NCBI GenBank assembly: GCA_018241265.1
Contig: JAFEEF010000007.1
Span: 34,693-98,692, forward strand
Source of the DNA: Pseudomonadota bacterium
Lineage (GTDB): Bacteria; Pseudomonadota; Gammaproteobacteria; Burkholderiales; Burkholderiaceae_C
Length of the DNA stretch: 64,000 nt
Direction: 5' to 3'
A program made the translations under genes and the position numbers. Shown in pieces: positions 43,368 to 53,263 of this stretch. The notes below the pieces were generated by a model. The model did not search any database, was not told the origin of the DNA, and saw only the letters and a list, made by a program, of their open reading frames with translations. Each line of letters begins with the position of its first letter. Position 1 is the stretch's first letter.

Positions 43368-43995
43368 CGACGCGGCCGAGCAACGGCTGCAGGCGCTCCT
43401 GACGCGCCGCTCGGTATCGCCCAAGCGGCTGCGCGAACCGGCGCCCGATTCGGCGATGCTGGACCTGATGCTGCAGGCCGCGCTGCGCGCGCCCGACCAC
43501 GGCGACCTGAAGCCTTGGCGCGTGATCGAATTTCCGCGCGAGACGCGGCCGCAACTCGCCAGGCTGTTCGAGGACGAGAAGCGCCGCCGCGATCCGCTCG
43601 TCGGCCCGGCCGACCTGCGGCGCGCCGCCGACCACGCACTGCACGCGCCGATGATGCTCGGCTTCGTCGTCGCGCCGCGGCTGCGTGCCGGCGTACCGCA
43701 GATCGAGCAATGGCTTGCGGCCGGCGCGGCGCTCGGCAACCTGCTGAACGCCGCACACGAGCTCGGCTACGGCGCGATCATGCTGAGCGGCGAGCGCTGC
43801 CACGATCGCATGCTGCTCAGCGAGCTCGGCCTCGCGAACGACGAATGGCTGGCCGGCTTCGTGACGATAGGAACGATCGCGCAGGCGCCGCCCGAAGCGC
43901 GCACGCGGCTGTCGCAGCAGTTCTGGCGCTGCTGGAGCCCGCGTGTTGCGCCGACGCTCAGGCCTTCACCGCAAGGATCACGCTCGACACCTTGA
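43360..43995 (+). CDS. Nitroreductase family protein (YdjA-like)
   Basis: A 211-residue FMN-binding nitroreductase of the compact YdjA type. The FMN phosphate site is in LLTRRSVSPKRLREPAPD, APDHGDLKPWRVIEF binds flavin, and the C-terminal GTIAQAPPEARTR is typical. It would reduce nitro or quinone compounds with NAD(P)H as a dimer. Translationally coupled to the DUF2325 gene upstream; overlaps the convergent Mop gene by 38 bases. Confidence 0.88.
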   Translation: MADDAAEQRLQALLTRRSVSPKRLREPAPDSAMLDLMLQAALRAPDHGDLKPWRVIEFPRETRPQLARLFEDEKRRRDPLVGPADLRRAADHALHAPMMLGFVVAPRLRAGVPQIEQWLAAGAALGNLLNAAHELGYGAIMLSGERCHDRMLLSELGLANDEWLAGFVTIGTIAQAPPEARTRLSQQFWRCWSPRVAPTLRPSPQGSRSTP

Positions 43996-44386
43996 ACATC
44001 GCGAGCACCTCGCCGCCGACCTGCAGGCCGAGCGACTGCGCGCTTTCGTTGGTGATCATCGCGGTGACGAGATGGCCACCCGCCACGGCGACGACGACCT
44101 CGGTGTTGACGGCACCCGGCGCGATGCGTGCGACGCTGCCGAGCAGTTGGTTGCGCGCCGAGTAGCGCACGCCGGTGTAGTCGGTCGCGAGCAGCACCGA
44201 CGACGCCTTGACGAGCGCGCTGGCCGCGATGCCGACCTGCAGGCGGAGTTCGACCGCGCTCTCGCGCGTGATCGTCGCGGCGATGTGCAGGCCGCCCGGG
44301 ATGTCGAGCTCGACTTGGTCGTTGACGGCCCCCGAGCGGATCGCGCGGACGGTGCCTTCGAATTGGTTCCTGGCGCTGACTTTCAT
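43958..44386 (-). CDS. Double Mop-domain molybdate-binding protein (molbindin)
   Basis: A 142-residue protein made of two tandem TOBE/Mop repeats: MKVSARNQFEGTVRAIRSGAVNDQVEL (from residue 1) and YSARNQLLGSVARIAPGAVNTEVVV (from about 73). Each ends in a hydrophobic ALVKASSVLLA or AMFKVSSVILA strand. Such ModG-like proteins bind molybdate or tungstate oxyanions in the cytoplasm for storage or homeostasis. No modABC transporter is in the window. It lies between the DUF2325/nitroreductase genes and a small molybdopterin-fold gene, which strengthens a molybdenum theme. Confidence 0.92.
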   Translation of the reverse strand: MKVSARNQFEGTVRAIRSGAVNDQVELDIPGGLHIAATITRESAVELRLQVGIAASALVKASSVLLATDYTGVRYSARNQLLGSVARIAPGAVNTEVVVAVAGGHLVTAMITNESAQSLGLQVGGEVLAMFKVSSVILAVKA

Positions 44387-44515
44387 CGGTGTGCTCCCGG
44401 CAAGCGTGTGTCGACGCGCCATTATCCGTAACCGCGCACGCGGCACCGGGAACGCCTCGATCGCCTGCCTATACTTCGCTGAACACCTCTGTGCCGAACG
44501 CCAGAGCCCACACCG

Positions 44516-44923
44516 ATGTCCTACCCTTCTCGCAAGGCCATTGCACTGCTCGTCGCAGCATCCGCATGCATCCTCCACGCCGCGCTGGGCCACGGCGCCT
44601 GGGCGCAAGCTTCGGCGCCGCCGGCCTCTTCCGCCCCCGGCTCCGACGCCGACTACCGGCGCGGCATCGAGGATCGCGCCGCCTGGGAGCAGTGGATGAG
44701 CAGCCTGCAAGGCGACAGCCGCAAGGGTGCTGCGTTCTGGGCCGGCGTCCGCAACACCAAGCCGCCCGCGACGTGCAGCTCGGGCCTCGGACAGACCTCG
44801 GACGCCTATCGATCGTCCTGCGAGGCCGCGCGCGACTTCTTCGAGCGCCGCCAGGTCGACGCGCTGCGCCGCAGCAGCCCGGCCTATCTGCAGGGCTGGA
44901 ACAAGTACCCGCCGGGCATCTAG
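44516..44923 (+). CDS. Small exported protein of unknown function
   Basis: A 135-residue protein with a clear signal peptide (ALLVAASACILHAALG, predicted cleavage after AWAQA). The mature part is about 105 residues with two cysteines (near 87 and 101) that may pair, and aromatic DYRRGIEDRAAWEQWM and FWAGVRN motifs. No family was recognised. It is divergent from the Mop gene and convergent with the small molybdopterin-fold gene, whose stop is 6 bases away. Confidence 0.6.
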   Translation: MSYPSRKAIALLVAASACILHAALGHGAWAQASAPPASSAPGSDADYRRGIEDRAAWEQWMSSLQGDSRKGAAFWAGVRNTKPPATCSSGLGQTSDAYRSSCEAARDFFERRQVDALRRSSPAYLQGWNKYPPGI

Positions 44924-44929
44924 CGCACG

Positions 44930-45460
44930 CTAGGGCTTCAGGATCGTCACCTCGATGCGCTGCAGCCAGCGCACGTGGCGCGGCCCGGTGCGCTCGTCCT
45001 TCGCCGAGACCAGCGCGATCGGCCCTTCGCTCGCATCGAGCGCCTTGCCGTCGCGTTCGTAGACCACGAGCACGCCCGCGCCGACATCGGTGTTGACGAG
45101 CTCCGGCCACGAGTAGGCGACGCTGTAGCCGTCGGTCGCGACGGCCAGCACCACGGTGTGCTTCCAGCTGTGGCGATCGGGCTCGACGAGCCCGGCGCGC
45201 TTGACGAGCGCGGCGAGGCTCACGCCGCGCACCGTGGTCGGCGCGCCGGTGTCTTCCGGCCCGCGCCGCATCGCCGCGCTGGCCGACTGCTCCGGCGGCA
45301 GCGCGCGCAGGTCGTCGACCGTCAAGTGCAGCGGCTTGACGACGTCGCCGGTCACCGCGACCTCGTTGCTGCCGTTCGCCGCCCAGGCCACGCCCGGCAG
45401 CAGCAGCACCCACGCCGCGATCGCCAGCAGCCACGCCGCACCGAACCGCCCGATCGTCAT
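44930..45460 (-). CDS. Small sulfite-oxidase-fold protein 2, exported
   Basis: A 176-residue protein with a signal peptide ([17 protein letters not shown], cleavage near residue 27) and one molybdopterin-binding-domain fold. It parallels the protein at 34902-35417: [47 protein letters not shown] and [15 protein letters not shown]. The cysteine that binds molybdenum in catalytic members is missing: the corresponding stretch [18 protein letters not shown] has none. It may be a scaffold or have lost catalysis. The ATG overlaps the stop of the AcoR-like gene (ATGA). Confidence 0.75.
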   Translation of the reverse strand: MTIGRFGAAWLLAIAAWVLLLPGVAWAANGSNEVAVTGDVVKPLHLTVDDLRALPPEQSASAAMRRGPEDTGAPTTVRGVSLAALVKRAGLVEPDRHSWKHTVVLAVATDGYSVAYSWPELVNTDVGAGVLVVYERDGKALDASEGPIALVSAKDERTGPRHVRWLQRIEVTILKP

Positions 45461-47298
45461 CGCGCTGCCTTTCCACGTCGGAGATGGCGGTACACGGTGC
45501 TGCGATGGATGCCGAGCCGCGCCGCCGCCTGCGCCACATTGTCGTGGCACTGCGCGAGCATCTGCTCGATCGCATGCTGGGTGACGTCGGCCAGGCGATC
45601 GGCCGCCGCGGCGGCTTCCCGGCCCTGCCCGCGCGCCACGACGTGCGGCGGCAACGCATCGACCGCGATCGTGGCGCCGCTGCCGGCCAGCGCGATCAGC
45701 GCCTTCAGCACGCTGCACAGCTCGCGCACGTTGCCGGGCCACGGATAGGCGTCCAGCGCGACCATCGCCTCGTCGGCCAGCCGGAGACTCTTGCGCGCAC
45801 CGCCGAGTTCGCCGAACAAGCGCTCGATCAAGGCACGCCGGTCGTCGCGCTCGCGCAGCGGCGCGAGCGGCACCGCATAGCCGTTGACGCGGTACAGCAG
45901 GTCGGCGCGGAACGTGCCGGCGTCGACCATCGCGTCGAGGTCGCGGTGGGTCGCGCAGATCAGCGCGAAGTCGACCTCGACCTCGCGCCCCGCGCCGAGC
46001 GGCGCGATGCGCCGGTTCTCGATCACGCGCAGCAGCCGCGTCTGCAGCGCCAGCGCCATGTCGCCGATCTCGTCGAGGAACAGCACGCCGCCGTCGGCCT
46101 CGCGGATGCGCCCGCGCATGCCCTTGCGCCGCGCGCCGGTGAAGGCGCCTTCCTCGTAGCCGAACAGCTCCGACTCGATCAGCGCCTCGGGCAGCGCCGC
46201 ACAGTTGATCGCGACGAACGGGCCCGCGGCGCGCCGGCCCGCGGCATGCACGCGGCGCGCAAAGACTTCCTTGCCGGAGCCGGTCTCGCCGCTGACGAGG
46301 ACCGGCAAGCCTTCATCGAGCACCCGTGCCGCATCGGCGACACGGCGTGCGAGCGGATCATCGGGCGGCGCCCGACGCGGTCCGCCGGACCGTGCTGCGC
46401 CCGGCCCCGACGGTCGCTCGATCGAGGCCGCGATCTGCCGGCCGCCCGGCAGGGTCAGCAGGCGCGCGCCCGGCTGCACGCGCGTCCACGGCAGGCCGAC
46501 GAGACGTTCGAGCGGCGTGTCGAGCAGCGAGTCCCAGTGCTCGCCCAGCATGGCCAAGGCCGGGCGGTTGGCCGCGGCGATGCGGCCGTCGTCGTCGACC
46601 ACGATCAGGCCTTCGCGGCTGCTGCCGAGCAGCGCGGGCTTGTGGTGGAAGCGCAGCAGGTGGCCGCCCGCGGCCTGCGCGAGCAGCATGCGGTGCTCGA
46701 TCTGCTGCGCGGCCATGCGCACCATGCCGAGCGCATGCGCATCGATGCGGCCGGTCTCGCCGGAGACATCGAGCACGCCGGCGATGGCGCCGCGCCCGGT
46801 GCGGATAGGCGCGGCGGCACAGCCGATGTCGCCGTTCTCCGGCAGGTAGTGCTCGCGGCCGAGCACCGCGAGCGCGCGACCCTCGATCAGCGCGGTGCCG
46901 ATCGCATTGGTGCCGCGGCCCGCTTCCGACCAGACGATGCCGGGCGACAGCGCGATGCGCTCCGCCTTGGGCAGGAAGTCGGGACTGCCGATCTCCTCGA
47001 GGATCAGGCCCTGGCCATCCGACAGGATCACGACGCAGCCCTGGCCGACCGCATGCTCGGCCAGGCTGTCGAGCTCGGGCAGCGCGCAGGCCCGGAGCTG
47101 CATCGCCTGCTCGCGCCGCTCGTCGAGCAGTGCACGGCCGACCGGCGCCGGGTCGCGCTCGTTGCGCGGCGCCTGGCGGCAGCGTACCCACGACTGCGCG
47201 ATGTGCGGCGGCAGCCACGCCGCCGGATCGTGGCCGCGCGCGAAGAACAGCTCGCGCGCCTGCGTGATCCGTTGCTGCGTGCGAGAGCCTTCGGTCAT
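45457..47298 (-). CDS. AcoR-like sigma-54-dependent activator
   Basis: A 613-residue enhancer-binding protein. A GAF-type sensor (about 65-190, with [25 protein letters not shown] typical of AcoR), a PAS-like segment (about 210-300) and the AAA+ domain follow. The AAA+ domain has Walker A GETGSGKE, the sigma-54 contact loop GAFTGA, and Walker [14 protein letters not shown] Fis-type HTH ends the protein ([22 protein letters not shown]). Such regulators respond to acetoin, alcohols or aldehydes. The start at 47298 has GGAG upstream; site C lies 28 bases before it, which argues against an upstream ATG at 47325. It is followed by the exported molybdopterin-fold gene in the same operon. Confidence 0.9.
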   Translation of the reverse strand: MTEGSRTQQRITQARELFFARGHDPAAWLPPHIAQSWVRCRQAPRNERDPAPVGRALLDERREQAMQLRACALPELDSLAEHAVGQGCVVILSDGQGLILEEIGSPDFLPKAERIALSPGIVWSEAGRGTNAIGTALIEGRALAVLGREHYLPENGDIGCAAAPIRTGRGAIAGVLDVSGETGRIDAHALGMVRMAAQQIEHRMLLAQAAGGHLLRFHHKPALLGSSREGLIVVDDDGRIAAANRPALAMLGEHWDSLLDTPLERLVGLPWTRVQPGARLLTLPGGRQIAASIERPSGPGAARSGGPRRAPPDDPLARRVADAARVLDEGLPVLVSGETGSGKEVFARRVHAAGRRAAGPFVAINCAALPEALIESELFGYEEGAFTGARRKGMRGRIREADGGVLFLDEIGDMALALQTRLLRVIENRRIAPLGAGREVEVDFALICATHRDLDAMVDAGTFRADLLYRVNGYAVPLAPLRERDDRRALIERLFGELGGARKSLRLADEAMVALDAYPWPGNVRELCSVLKALIALAGSGATIAVDALPPHVVARGQGREAAAAADRLADVTQHAIEQMLAQCHDNVAQAAARLGIHRSTVYRHLRRGKAAR

Positions 47299-47325
47299 GG
47301 GCGGATGCTCCGGCGGCGGGTGCAT

Positions 47326-47349
47326 CGACGTATTCTGATGGATATGTCG
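47326..47349. promoter_or_regulatory. 24-bp dyad, site C, before the AcoR-like gene
   Basis: Arms CGACGTAT and ATATGTCG flank 8 bases; outward extension (from 47323 to 47352) gives 10 of 11 pairing positions. The reversed right arm CGACATAT is identical to the left arm of site D. Position suggests autoregulation. Confidence 0.55.
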
Positions 47350-47456
47350 ATGGTCCGCGCGGCGTGTCGGGCACTGTTTGACGCCCTGAACCGAAGATCC
47401 CATGGCCGCCACTAACCGTCCGGGCCGCTCCGGCGCCTGCAGCGAGGAGGACGACG

Positions 47457-48587
47457 ATGAAGACCTGGAACGCGGCGATCTGGATCCTGGCCGGCCTGAG
47501 CGCCTTGTGGGCGGACGCCGGGAACGCGGCCGACGTCGGCCCCGGCCGCGCCGTCGTGCACAGCGCGCTCGGCGGCTTCATCCTCGGCTACGACATCGAC
47601 CCGGACGGCACCGAGGGCCTGCTGAGCGAGGCGCTCACGCTGCCGGGCGGCGGGTACGACATCGCCGTCGAGACCTTCGACCAGCGCACCGGCGCGATCG
47701 TCAAGGTCGTCCGGCAGCAATCGGCGACCGACAACGCCTACGCGACGCTGGGCATCTTCTCCGGCCACGTCGGGCTGGTCGAGTTCGAGCACACGCGCGG
47801 CCTCTATGTCGACCGGCGCCTCTACTCGACGCTCAGCCCGCTCGGCGCGAACCGGATCACCGGCCGCTGGACCCCGCCCTTCTCGGCGGCCGCCGACATC
47901 ATCACGAGCGCGGCGGCCAGCCAGGGATCCGCAGAGAGCGCATTCCTCGGCTTCAAGAACAGCGTCAGCGACTTTTCATCGTACGTGTTCGGCTCGAACG
48001 TCGGCGCCAACACCTTCGGCCCGCTGATCCAGGTCACCGATCCGGTGTTCGACGCGAACAACTCGCCGGTGATGGCCTACGACAGCGGGGCGAACCAGGC
48101 CGTGCTCGGCGGATCGTACGGATGCTATGGCTGTCCGACCCGCATCGGCCTCGTCGATCTGGCCACCGGCACGCAGAGTTCGTTCACCGGGCTCGGCATC
48201 GGCTTCGTCAACGGCATCGCCGTCGACTCCGAGACCCACATCGCCTGCACGACGAGCGAGATCGACTTCAGCGTCGAGTTCTACGACCTCGTCGCCGGCA
48301 CCGGCAAGATCGTCGTGCTGCCGGGCGCGACCAACCAGGCGCAGAGCGGCGGCGCGGTCGCCGTGGACCCGATCAACAAGCTGTTCCTGGTCGGCCAGGA
48401 GTTCTCGAGCACGGCCTTCACCGGCAGCAGCATCCACGTCTTCGACGAGAACGGAAACTACATCGAGTCGCTGAACGGATTCCGCCTGCCGGCCAGCCCG
48501 GCCTACATGGCGCTGAACCCGGGCCAGCGGACCGGCTATGTGATCGTGACGCCGGCGCTGACGAGCCTGCAGTCGTTCAGGTATTGA
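47457..48587 (+). CDS. Exported protein, probable beta-propeller
   Basis: A 376-residue secreted protein. The signal peptide ([24 protein letters not shown]) is followed by repeating short beta-rich units, such as [65 protein letters not shown] and [16 protein letters not shown]. These look like NHL/YVTN-type propeller blades. A YGCYGC pair could form a disulfide. There is no known catalytic motif. The start is backed by a GAGGAGG site. It stands alone, divergent from the AcoR operon. Confidence 0.7.
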   Translation: MKTWNAAIWILAGLSALWADAGNAADVGPGRAVVHSALGGFILGYDIDPDGTEGLLSEALTLPGGGYDIAVETFDQRTGAIVKVVRQQSATDNAYATLGIFSGHVGLVEFEHTRGLYVDRRLYSTLSPLGANRITGRWTPPFSAAADIITSAAASQGSAESAFLGFKNSVSDFSSYVFGSNVGANTFGPLIQVTDPVFDANNSPVMAYDSGANQAVLGGSYGCYGCPTRIGLVDLATGTQSSFTGLGIGFVNGIAVDSETHIACTTSEIDFSVEFYDLVAGTGKIVVLPGATNQAQSGGAVAVDPINKLFLVGQEFSSTAFTGSSIHVFDENGNYIESLNGFRLPASPAYMALNPGQRTGYVIVTPALTSLQSFRY

Positions 48588-48660
48588 CCGCTGCGCCGGG
48601 GGTGTGCGGGCCTTCCGTCTTGCCGCATAGTTCGGCCAGACCGGATTCGAAGGACCGCTC

Positions 48661-50196
48661 ATGTCCCGCAGCGCGATCATGCGACGCATCCACCAGGCCG
48701 TCGCAAGCCAGCTCGACACGGGGCTCGCGCGCCTGCGCCGGCGCGATTTCCTGCTCGCCGGCGGAGCGGCCGTCGCGACCGCGGCGCTGCCCGCGCGCGC
48801 GTCGGGCGCCGCGGACGAACGCATCGCCATCGTCGGCGGCGGCATCGCGGGCCTCGTCGCCGCCCTCGCGTTGAGCGATGCGGGGCGTGCCTGCACCGTC
48901 TTCGAATCCTCCGATCGCGTCGGTGGACGCATGCATTCCAACCGCGGCTACTGGGCGCAAGGCCAGACGAGCGAATGGTGCGGCGAGTTCATCGACTCCG
49001 AGCACCTCGTGCTGCGCGACCTCGCCCGGCGCTTCGGCCTGCAGCTCGACGACGTGAACGCCGCCGATCCGCCCGGCTCGGTCGACACGAACCTGCTGCT
49101 CGGCAGCTACTACACCGGGGCGGAACTGCTGAAGGACCTGATCCCGGTGACGCGTGCGCTCGCGCCGCAGATCGCGGCGGTCGGCAACCACTACTACTGG
49201 AACGACCACAACGAGGCCGCGATCCGCTTCGACCGCATGACCTGCTTCGACTGGATCGAGGCCTACGTGCCCGGCGGGCATGCTTCGCGCCTGGGCCTCT
49301 ACATCGACCTCGGGATGGTGAGCCTGAACGGCCTGGACACGCCGCAGCAGAGCGCGCTCAACATCATCATCCCGTTGTCGTCGGACGAGCGCTTCCACGT
49401 ACGCGGCGGCAACCAGCGCATACCGGAGGCGGTCGCCTCCGCACTGCCGGCCGGCACCTTGCGCCTCGGCTGGCGCCTGCAGGCGGTGATCGCGAACGCG
49501 GACGACGGCGTCACGCTGGCGTTCGACGCGCCAGGAGGCGCCCGGGCGTTGCGGTTCGACCGCGTGATCCTGGCCCTGCCGTTCAGCGTGCTGCGTCGCA
49601 TCGACACCAGCCGCGCCGGCTTCGACGCGCGCAAACAGGCGATGATCGAGCGCTTCGGCTACGGCACGAACTCCAAGCTCGCGCTGCAGTTCGACCGCCG
49701 CTACTGGAACGGGACCGGCGCATGGCCGGGCGTGAGCGACGGCTTCATCACGACCGACATCGGCTTCCAGGGCACCTGGGACACGAGCCGCGCGCAGCCC
49801 GGCCGCGACGGCCTGCTCACCAACTACACCGGCGGCACGGCGGGTGCCGCGTACCGGCCCGACGGGCCGTACACCGACAGCCAGGCATCGCCGGCCACCG
49901 CCGCGTATGCGGCCGCCTTCCTGCAGCAGCTCGAGGAGGTCTGGCCCGGCATCACGCCCTGCTACACCGGACGCGCGACGCTCAGCTACCCGACGGGCGA
50001 TCCGAACATCGGCGCGTCCTACAGCGCGTTCGGCGTCGGCCAGTACACCGCGTTCTGCGGCTACGGCGCCGTGCCGCAAGGCCGCATCCACTTCGCCGGA
50101 GAGCACACCTCGGTGCGCTTCCTCGGCTACATGGAAGGCGGCGCCGAAACCGGGCTGCGCGCGGCGCGTGAAGTGCTGGCAGCGCCCTTGGGCTGA
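48661..50196 (+). CDS. Tat-exported flavin amine oxidase
   Basis: A 511-residue FAD-dependent amine oxidase. An N-terminal twin-arginine motif RRRDFLLAGG (27-36) leads into a hydrophobic stretch ending in ARASGA. The Rossmann motif IAIVGGGIAGLVAALAL (55-71) and VGGRMHS follow. The C-terminal FAD motif is GRIHFAGEHTSVRFLGYMEGG. The family oxidises primary or secondary amines to aldehydes with hydrogen peroxide; periplasmic location fits breakdown of external amines. It may supply aldehydes to dehydrogenases in this region, but that link is speculative. Confidence 0.88.
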   Translation: MSRSAIMRRIHQAVASQLDTGLARLRRRDFLLAGGAAVATAALPARASGAADERIAIVGGGIAGLVAALALSDAGRACTVFESSDRVGGRMHSNRGYWAQGQTSEWCGEFIDSEHLVLRDLARRFGLQLDDVNAADPPGSVDTNLLLGSYYTGAELLKDLIPVTRALAPQIAAVGNHYYWNDHNEAAIRFDRMTCFDWIEAYVPGGHASRLGLYIDLGMVSLNGLDTPQQSALNIIIPLSSDERFHVRGGNQRIPEAVASALPAGTLRLGWRLQAVIANADDGVTLAFDAPGGARALRFDRVILALPFSVLRRIDTSRAGFDARKQAMIERFGYGTNSKLALQFDRRYWNGTGAWPGVSDGFITTDIGFQGTWDTSRAQPGRDGLLTNYTGGTAGAAYRPDGPYTDSQASPATAAYAAAFLQQLEEVWPGITPCYTGRATLSYPTGDPNIGASYSAFGVGQYTAFCGYGAVPQGRIHFAGEHTSVRFLGYMEGGAETGLRAAREVLAAPLG

Positions 50197-50201
50197 AGCC
50201 T

Positions 50202-52364
50202 TCAGCGCCGCGTGCCGAGCTCCATCTCGAAGAAGGTGTAGCTGTCCGCGGCCTCGCCCGCCTCGGCGCTCAGGTTGCCGGAGAAGTGCCCCTGGTCGCC
50301 GCTGGTGCGGAACCACACCGGCCGCCCGCTCGCCGTCGCGGCGGCCACGCGCGCGCCGAACTTGGCGCTCTCCCAGGGTGCGACGCGCTTGTCGTTGAGG
50401 CCCACCGCGAGCATCAGCGCCGGATAGCGCGTGCCGTCGCGCACGCGCTGGTACGGGTCCATCGCGGCGATCGCCTTCAGCCCGGCGGCGGTGCGCGGAT
50501 CGCCGATCTCGGCGATCTGGTTGGCGCCGTTGCTGCCGCTGAGCAGCCGCACCGGGTTCAGCATGCCGGCATGGATCACCGCGGCGCCGAACGCGCCGGG
50601 CGCCTTCGTGATCGCGCCGCCGATGAGCAGGCCGCCGGCACTCGCCCCGGTGGCGGCGAGGCGCTCGGGCGCGGTGTAGCCGAGCGCGGCGAGCCGGCGT
50701 GCGCAAGCCAGGAAGTCGTCGACGCTCTTGTACTTGTTCGCGCCCTTGCCGGCCTGCCACCACGCGCGTCCCTTCTCGCCGCCGCCACGCACGTGCGCCA
50801 CGGCGTACACGTGGCCGGCTCGCACCCATTCGAGCAGCATCGGATCGAAGTACGGCTGGATGCTGTCGCCATACGAGCCGTAGCCGTCGAGGATCGCGAG
50901 CGCCTGCCCGTCGCGCTTCAGGTTCTTCGGATAGACGATGCTGAGCGGCACGCGCGTGCCGTCGGCGCTCGTCGCCTCGGTCTCCAGCGTCTCGATGTCG
51001 CCGTAGTCGCGCGGCGACGTCGCGCCGAGGTGCAGGTCGGCGATGCTGCCGGATGCCGCGTCGTAGGCGTACAGCGCGCGCGGCCGCGTCCAGCTCTGCA
51101 ACGTGAAGACGACGCCGTCGCTGCGCGGATCGGCCCACATCTGGAACGCCGCGCCGGCGAACGGCATCGCGATCGGCTGCGCCGCGCGGCCGCCCTTGGG
51201 CAGGCGCACGATGTCGTCGATGCCGTCGGTCATGCGGCGTACGTAGAGGCCGTCGCGCGCCAGCACGAGGTTGGTCAGCACGGCGCGGCGCGACTCGGGC
51301 AGCAAGGTGCGCGCATCGGCCAGCCTGGGGTGCGGCCGCGACAGGTCGAGCACGAGGATCTTGCCGTTCGGTGCGCCGTGCGTGGACTGCAGGTAGAGCG
51401 TGTTGCCGTCGAGCGCATAGCCGGTCACGCCGTCGGCATAGCCGGCAAGGCAGTTCCATGCGGCACCCGGCTTCAACGCCTCCGCAACGGGTGCGACACA
51501 GAGACGCGTTTCGGGCCGCGCCCCGCCGGCGACCGCGACCGCCCAGTCCGATGCCGCACTGGCGTCGATGCCGGGGAACTCCTCCGGCTTCAGCGGGAAA
51601 CGCGCATTCGTGCCGGCCGCCAACAGGATCTGGTCGTTGCTCGCCGGCTCGCCGAGGCGATGGATCGCGGCGTGCATGTCGAGCATCGGATCGACGCCCG
51701 GCTTCGGCTCGGCCGATGCCATCTGCGTGTAGATGAAGCCGCTGCCGTCGGGCAGCCACGATGCCGTGAACTCGCCCCAGACCGCGCCGATCGCATCAGG
51801 CAGCGCCTTGCCGCTGTCGACGTCGACGATGCTGATCGTCGTCACCTCGGACCCGCCGTGGTCGACGTCGACGGCCACGCGGCGCGCATCGGCGGAGATG
51901 CTGTATTCGGTGATCGACGCCGGGCTGTCCTTGGTCGACAGCGGGTTCGGATCGAGCAAGGTGCGCTCCTTGCCGTCGGTATCGCGCACCATCAGCACCG
52001 CCTGGCCTTCGCCTTCGATGCGCAGGAAGAAGAGGCGCCCGGCGACACGCCGCTGCAGCCGGTTGATCGTCGTCGCGGCCGACGCGGCCTGCAGGCGCTT
52101 TTGCCAGCCCGCGAGCGCGGGCGCGGCATCGAGCCGAGCGCGGGTGGAGGCGCCTTGCGCCTTCAGCCAGTCCTGCAGTTCGGCGTTGTTCTCGCCCTCC
52201 ATCCAGCGATAGGGGTCGGGCAGCACGAGGCCGAACGCCCGATCGGCCGCATCGACGCGGCGTGCGGCAGGCGACGCCTCGGCGGCGAGGGCGGCAGCGA
52301 TCGACGCGCCGCCGACCAGCGCAACGGACAGGCGCAACGCGAGGCTGCGGGCTTTGCCGATCAT
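50202..52364 (-). CDS. Prolyl oligopeptidase family serine peptidase (S9A)
   Basis: A 720-residue exported peptidase. The signal peptide (LSVALVGGASIAAALAAEA) is followed by the S9A start DPYRWMEGENNAELQDWLKAQ. A central beta-propeller region (about 80-430) precedes the alpha/beta hydrolase domain. Nucleophile serine is in GASAGGLLIGG, with the downstream acid in GLNDKRV and histidine in GDQGHFSG. It cleaves short proline-containing peptides, here in the periplasm. It lies 5 bases from the convergent amine oxidase stop and 26 bases after the MscS gene. Confidence 0.9.
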   Translation of the reverse strand: MIGKARSLALRLSVALVGGASIAAALAAEASPAARRVDAADRAFGLVLPDPYRWMEGENNAELQDWLKAQGASTRARLDAAPALAGWQKRLQAASAATTINRLQRRVAGRLFFLRIEGEGQAVLMVRDTDGKERTLLDPNPLSTKDSPASITEYSISADARRVAVDVDHGGSEVTTISIVDVDSGKALPDAIGAVWGEFTASWLPDGSGFIYTQMASAEPKPGVDPMLDMHAAIHRLGEPASNDQILLAAGTNARFPLKPEEFPGIDASAASDWAVAVAGGARPETRLCVAPVAEALKPGAAWNCLAGYADGVTGYALDGNTLYLQSTHGAPNGKILVLDLSRPHPRLADARTLLPESRRAVLTNLVLARDGLYVRRMTDGIDDIVRLPKGGRAAQPIAMPFAGAAFQMWADPRSDGVVFTLQSWTRPRALYAYDAASGSIADLHLGATSPRDYGDIETLETEATSADGTRVPLSIVYPKNLKRDGQALAILDGYGSYGDSIQPYFDPMLLEWVRAGHVYAVAHVRGGGEKGRAWWQAGKGANKYKSVDDFLACARRLAALGYTAPERLAATGASAGGLLIGGAITKAPGAFGAAVIHAGMLNPVRLLSGSNGANQIAEIGDPRTAAGLKAIAAMDPYQRVRDGTRYPALMLAVGLNDKRVAPWESAKFGARVAAATASGRPVWFRTSGDQGHFSGNLSAEAGEAADSYTFFEMELGTRR

Positions 52365-52390
52365 GTTCGGTTCTCCGGATCGCCGGCGAT

Positions 52391-53209
52391 TCAAGCCGAG
52401 ACGACCCGCGTGATCTGCACCGGCGTCGGCGCTGGCCAGCCCTCTTCCTGGGCGACCCGCACGATCGCCTCGTTGGTATCGAAGTAGACCTGCCAGTAGT
52501 GCTCGTTGCCGGTGTACGGCCGCACGGAGATCACCGGCCCGTTCAGGTTCAGGTCGAGCAGGTTGACCTCGGGCGCCGGCGTGCCGACGACGTTGGGGAT
52601 CTTCGCGATCGCGGCCTTGAAGCGCTCGATCGCGATCAGCGGATCGACGCTGCCGGCGAGCTGCGCGGTGCGCTCGACGCGGCGCACCGGCAGGCTGGAG
52701 TAGTTCTGGATCGTGTCGGCGAAGATCTTGCCGTTGCCGACCATCGTCATCACGTTGTCGGGCGTGACGATCGTCGTGCCGAACAGGCCGAGCTCGCGCA
52801 CCGTGCCGGTCACGCCGGCCACCGCGACGAAGTCGCCGACCTTGAACGGCCGCAGCACCAGCATGAAGGCGCCGGCCGCGAAGTTGCCGAGCAGGCCGCT
52901 CCAGGCTGCGCCGATCGCGACGCCGGCGCCCGCCAGCATCGCGGCGAAGGACGTGGTCTGGATCCCGAAGTAGCCGAGGATGCCGAGCACCAGCGTGATG
53001 TTCAGCGCGATCGCGATGATCGAGCCGAGGTACTTGGTGAGCGTCGAGTCGACGTGGTTGCGGTTCATGCCCGCCTGTACCAGCGCGATCACGCGGCCGA
53101 TCAGCCATCGGCCGACGACCCAGAACAGGATCGCCGCCACCACCTTGATGGCGATCTCGGTGACGGTGGTGGTCAGAAAGAGCTGTACGGCATTCACGTT
53201 CACATCCAT
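52391..53209 (-). CDS. mscS: Small-conductance mechanosensitive channel (MscS)
   Basis: A 272-residue MscS-type channel. Three membrane helices are visible, with the pore-lining third helix rich in Gly and Ala: AAMLAGAGVAIGAAWSGLLGN followed by FAAGAFMLVLRPFKVGDFV. The beta domain contains the GTVREL and FGTTIVTPDN motifs. It opens under membrane tension to release solutes during osmotic downshock. AGGAG precedes the ATG. Length is close to that of the E. coli protein. Confidence 0.93.
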   Translation of the reverse strand: MDVNVNAVQLFLTTTVTEIAIKVVAAILFWVVGRWLIGRVIALVQAGMNRNHVDSTLTKYLGSIIAIALNITLVLGILGYFGIQTTSFAAMLAGAGVAIGAAWSGLLGNFAAGAFMLVLRPFKVGDFVAVAGVTGTVRELGLFGTTIVTPDNVMTMVGNGKIFADTIQNYSSLPVRRVERTAQLAGSVDPLIAIERFKAAIAKIPNVVGTPAPEVNLLDLNLNGPVISVRPYTGNEHYWQVYFDTNEAIVRVAQEEGWPAPTPVQITRVVSA

Positions 53210-53263
53210 GGCGGCGCTCCTGTCGCGGAATCTGTACGGCGCGGACTATGCCAGAGCGCGATG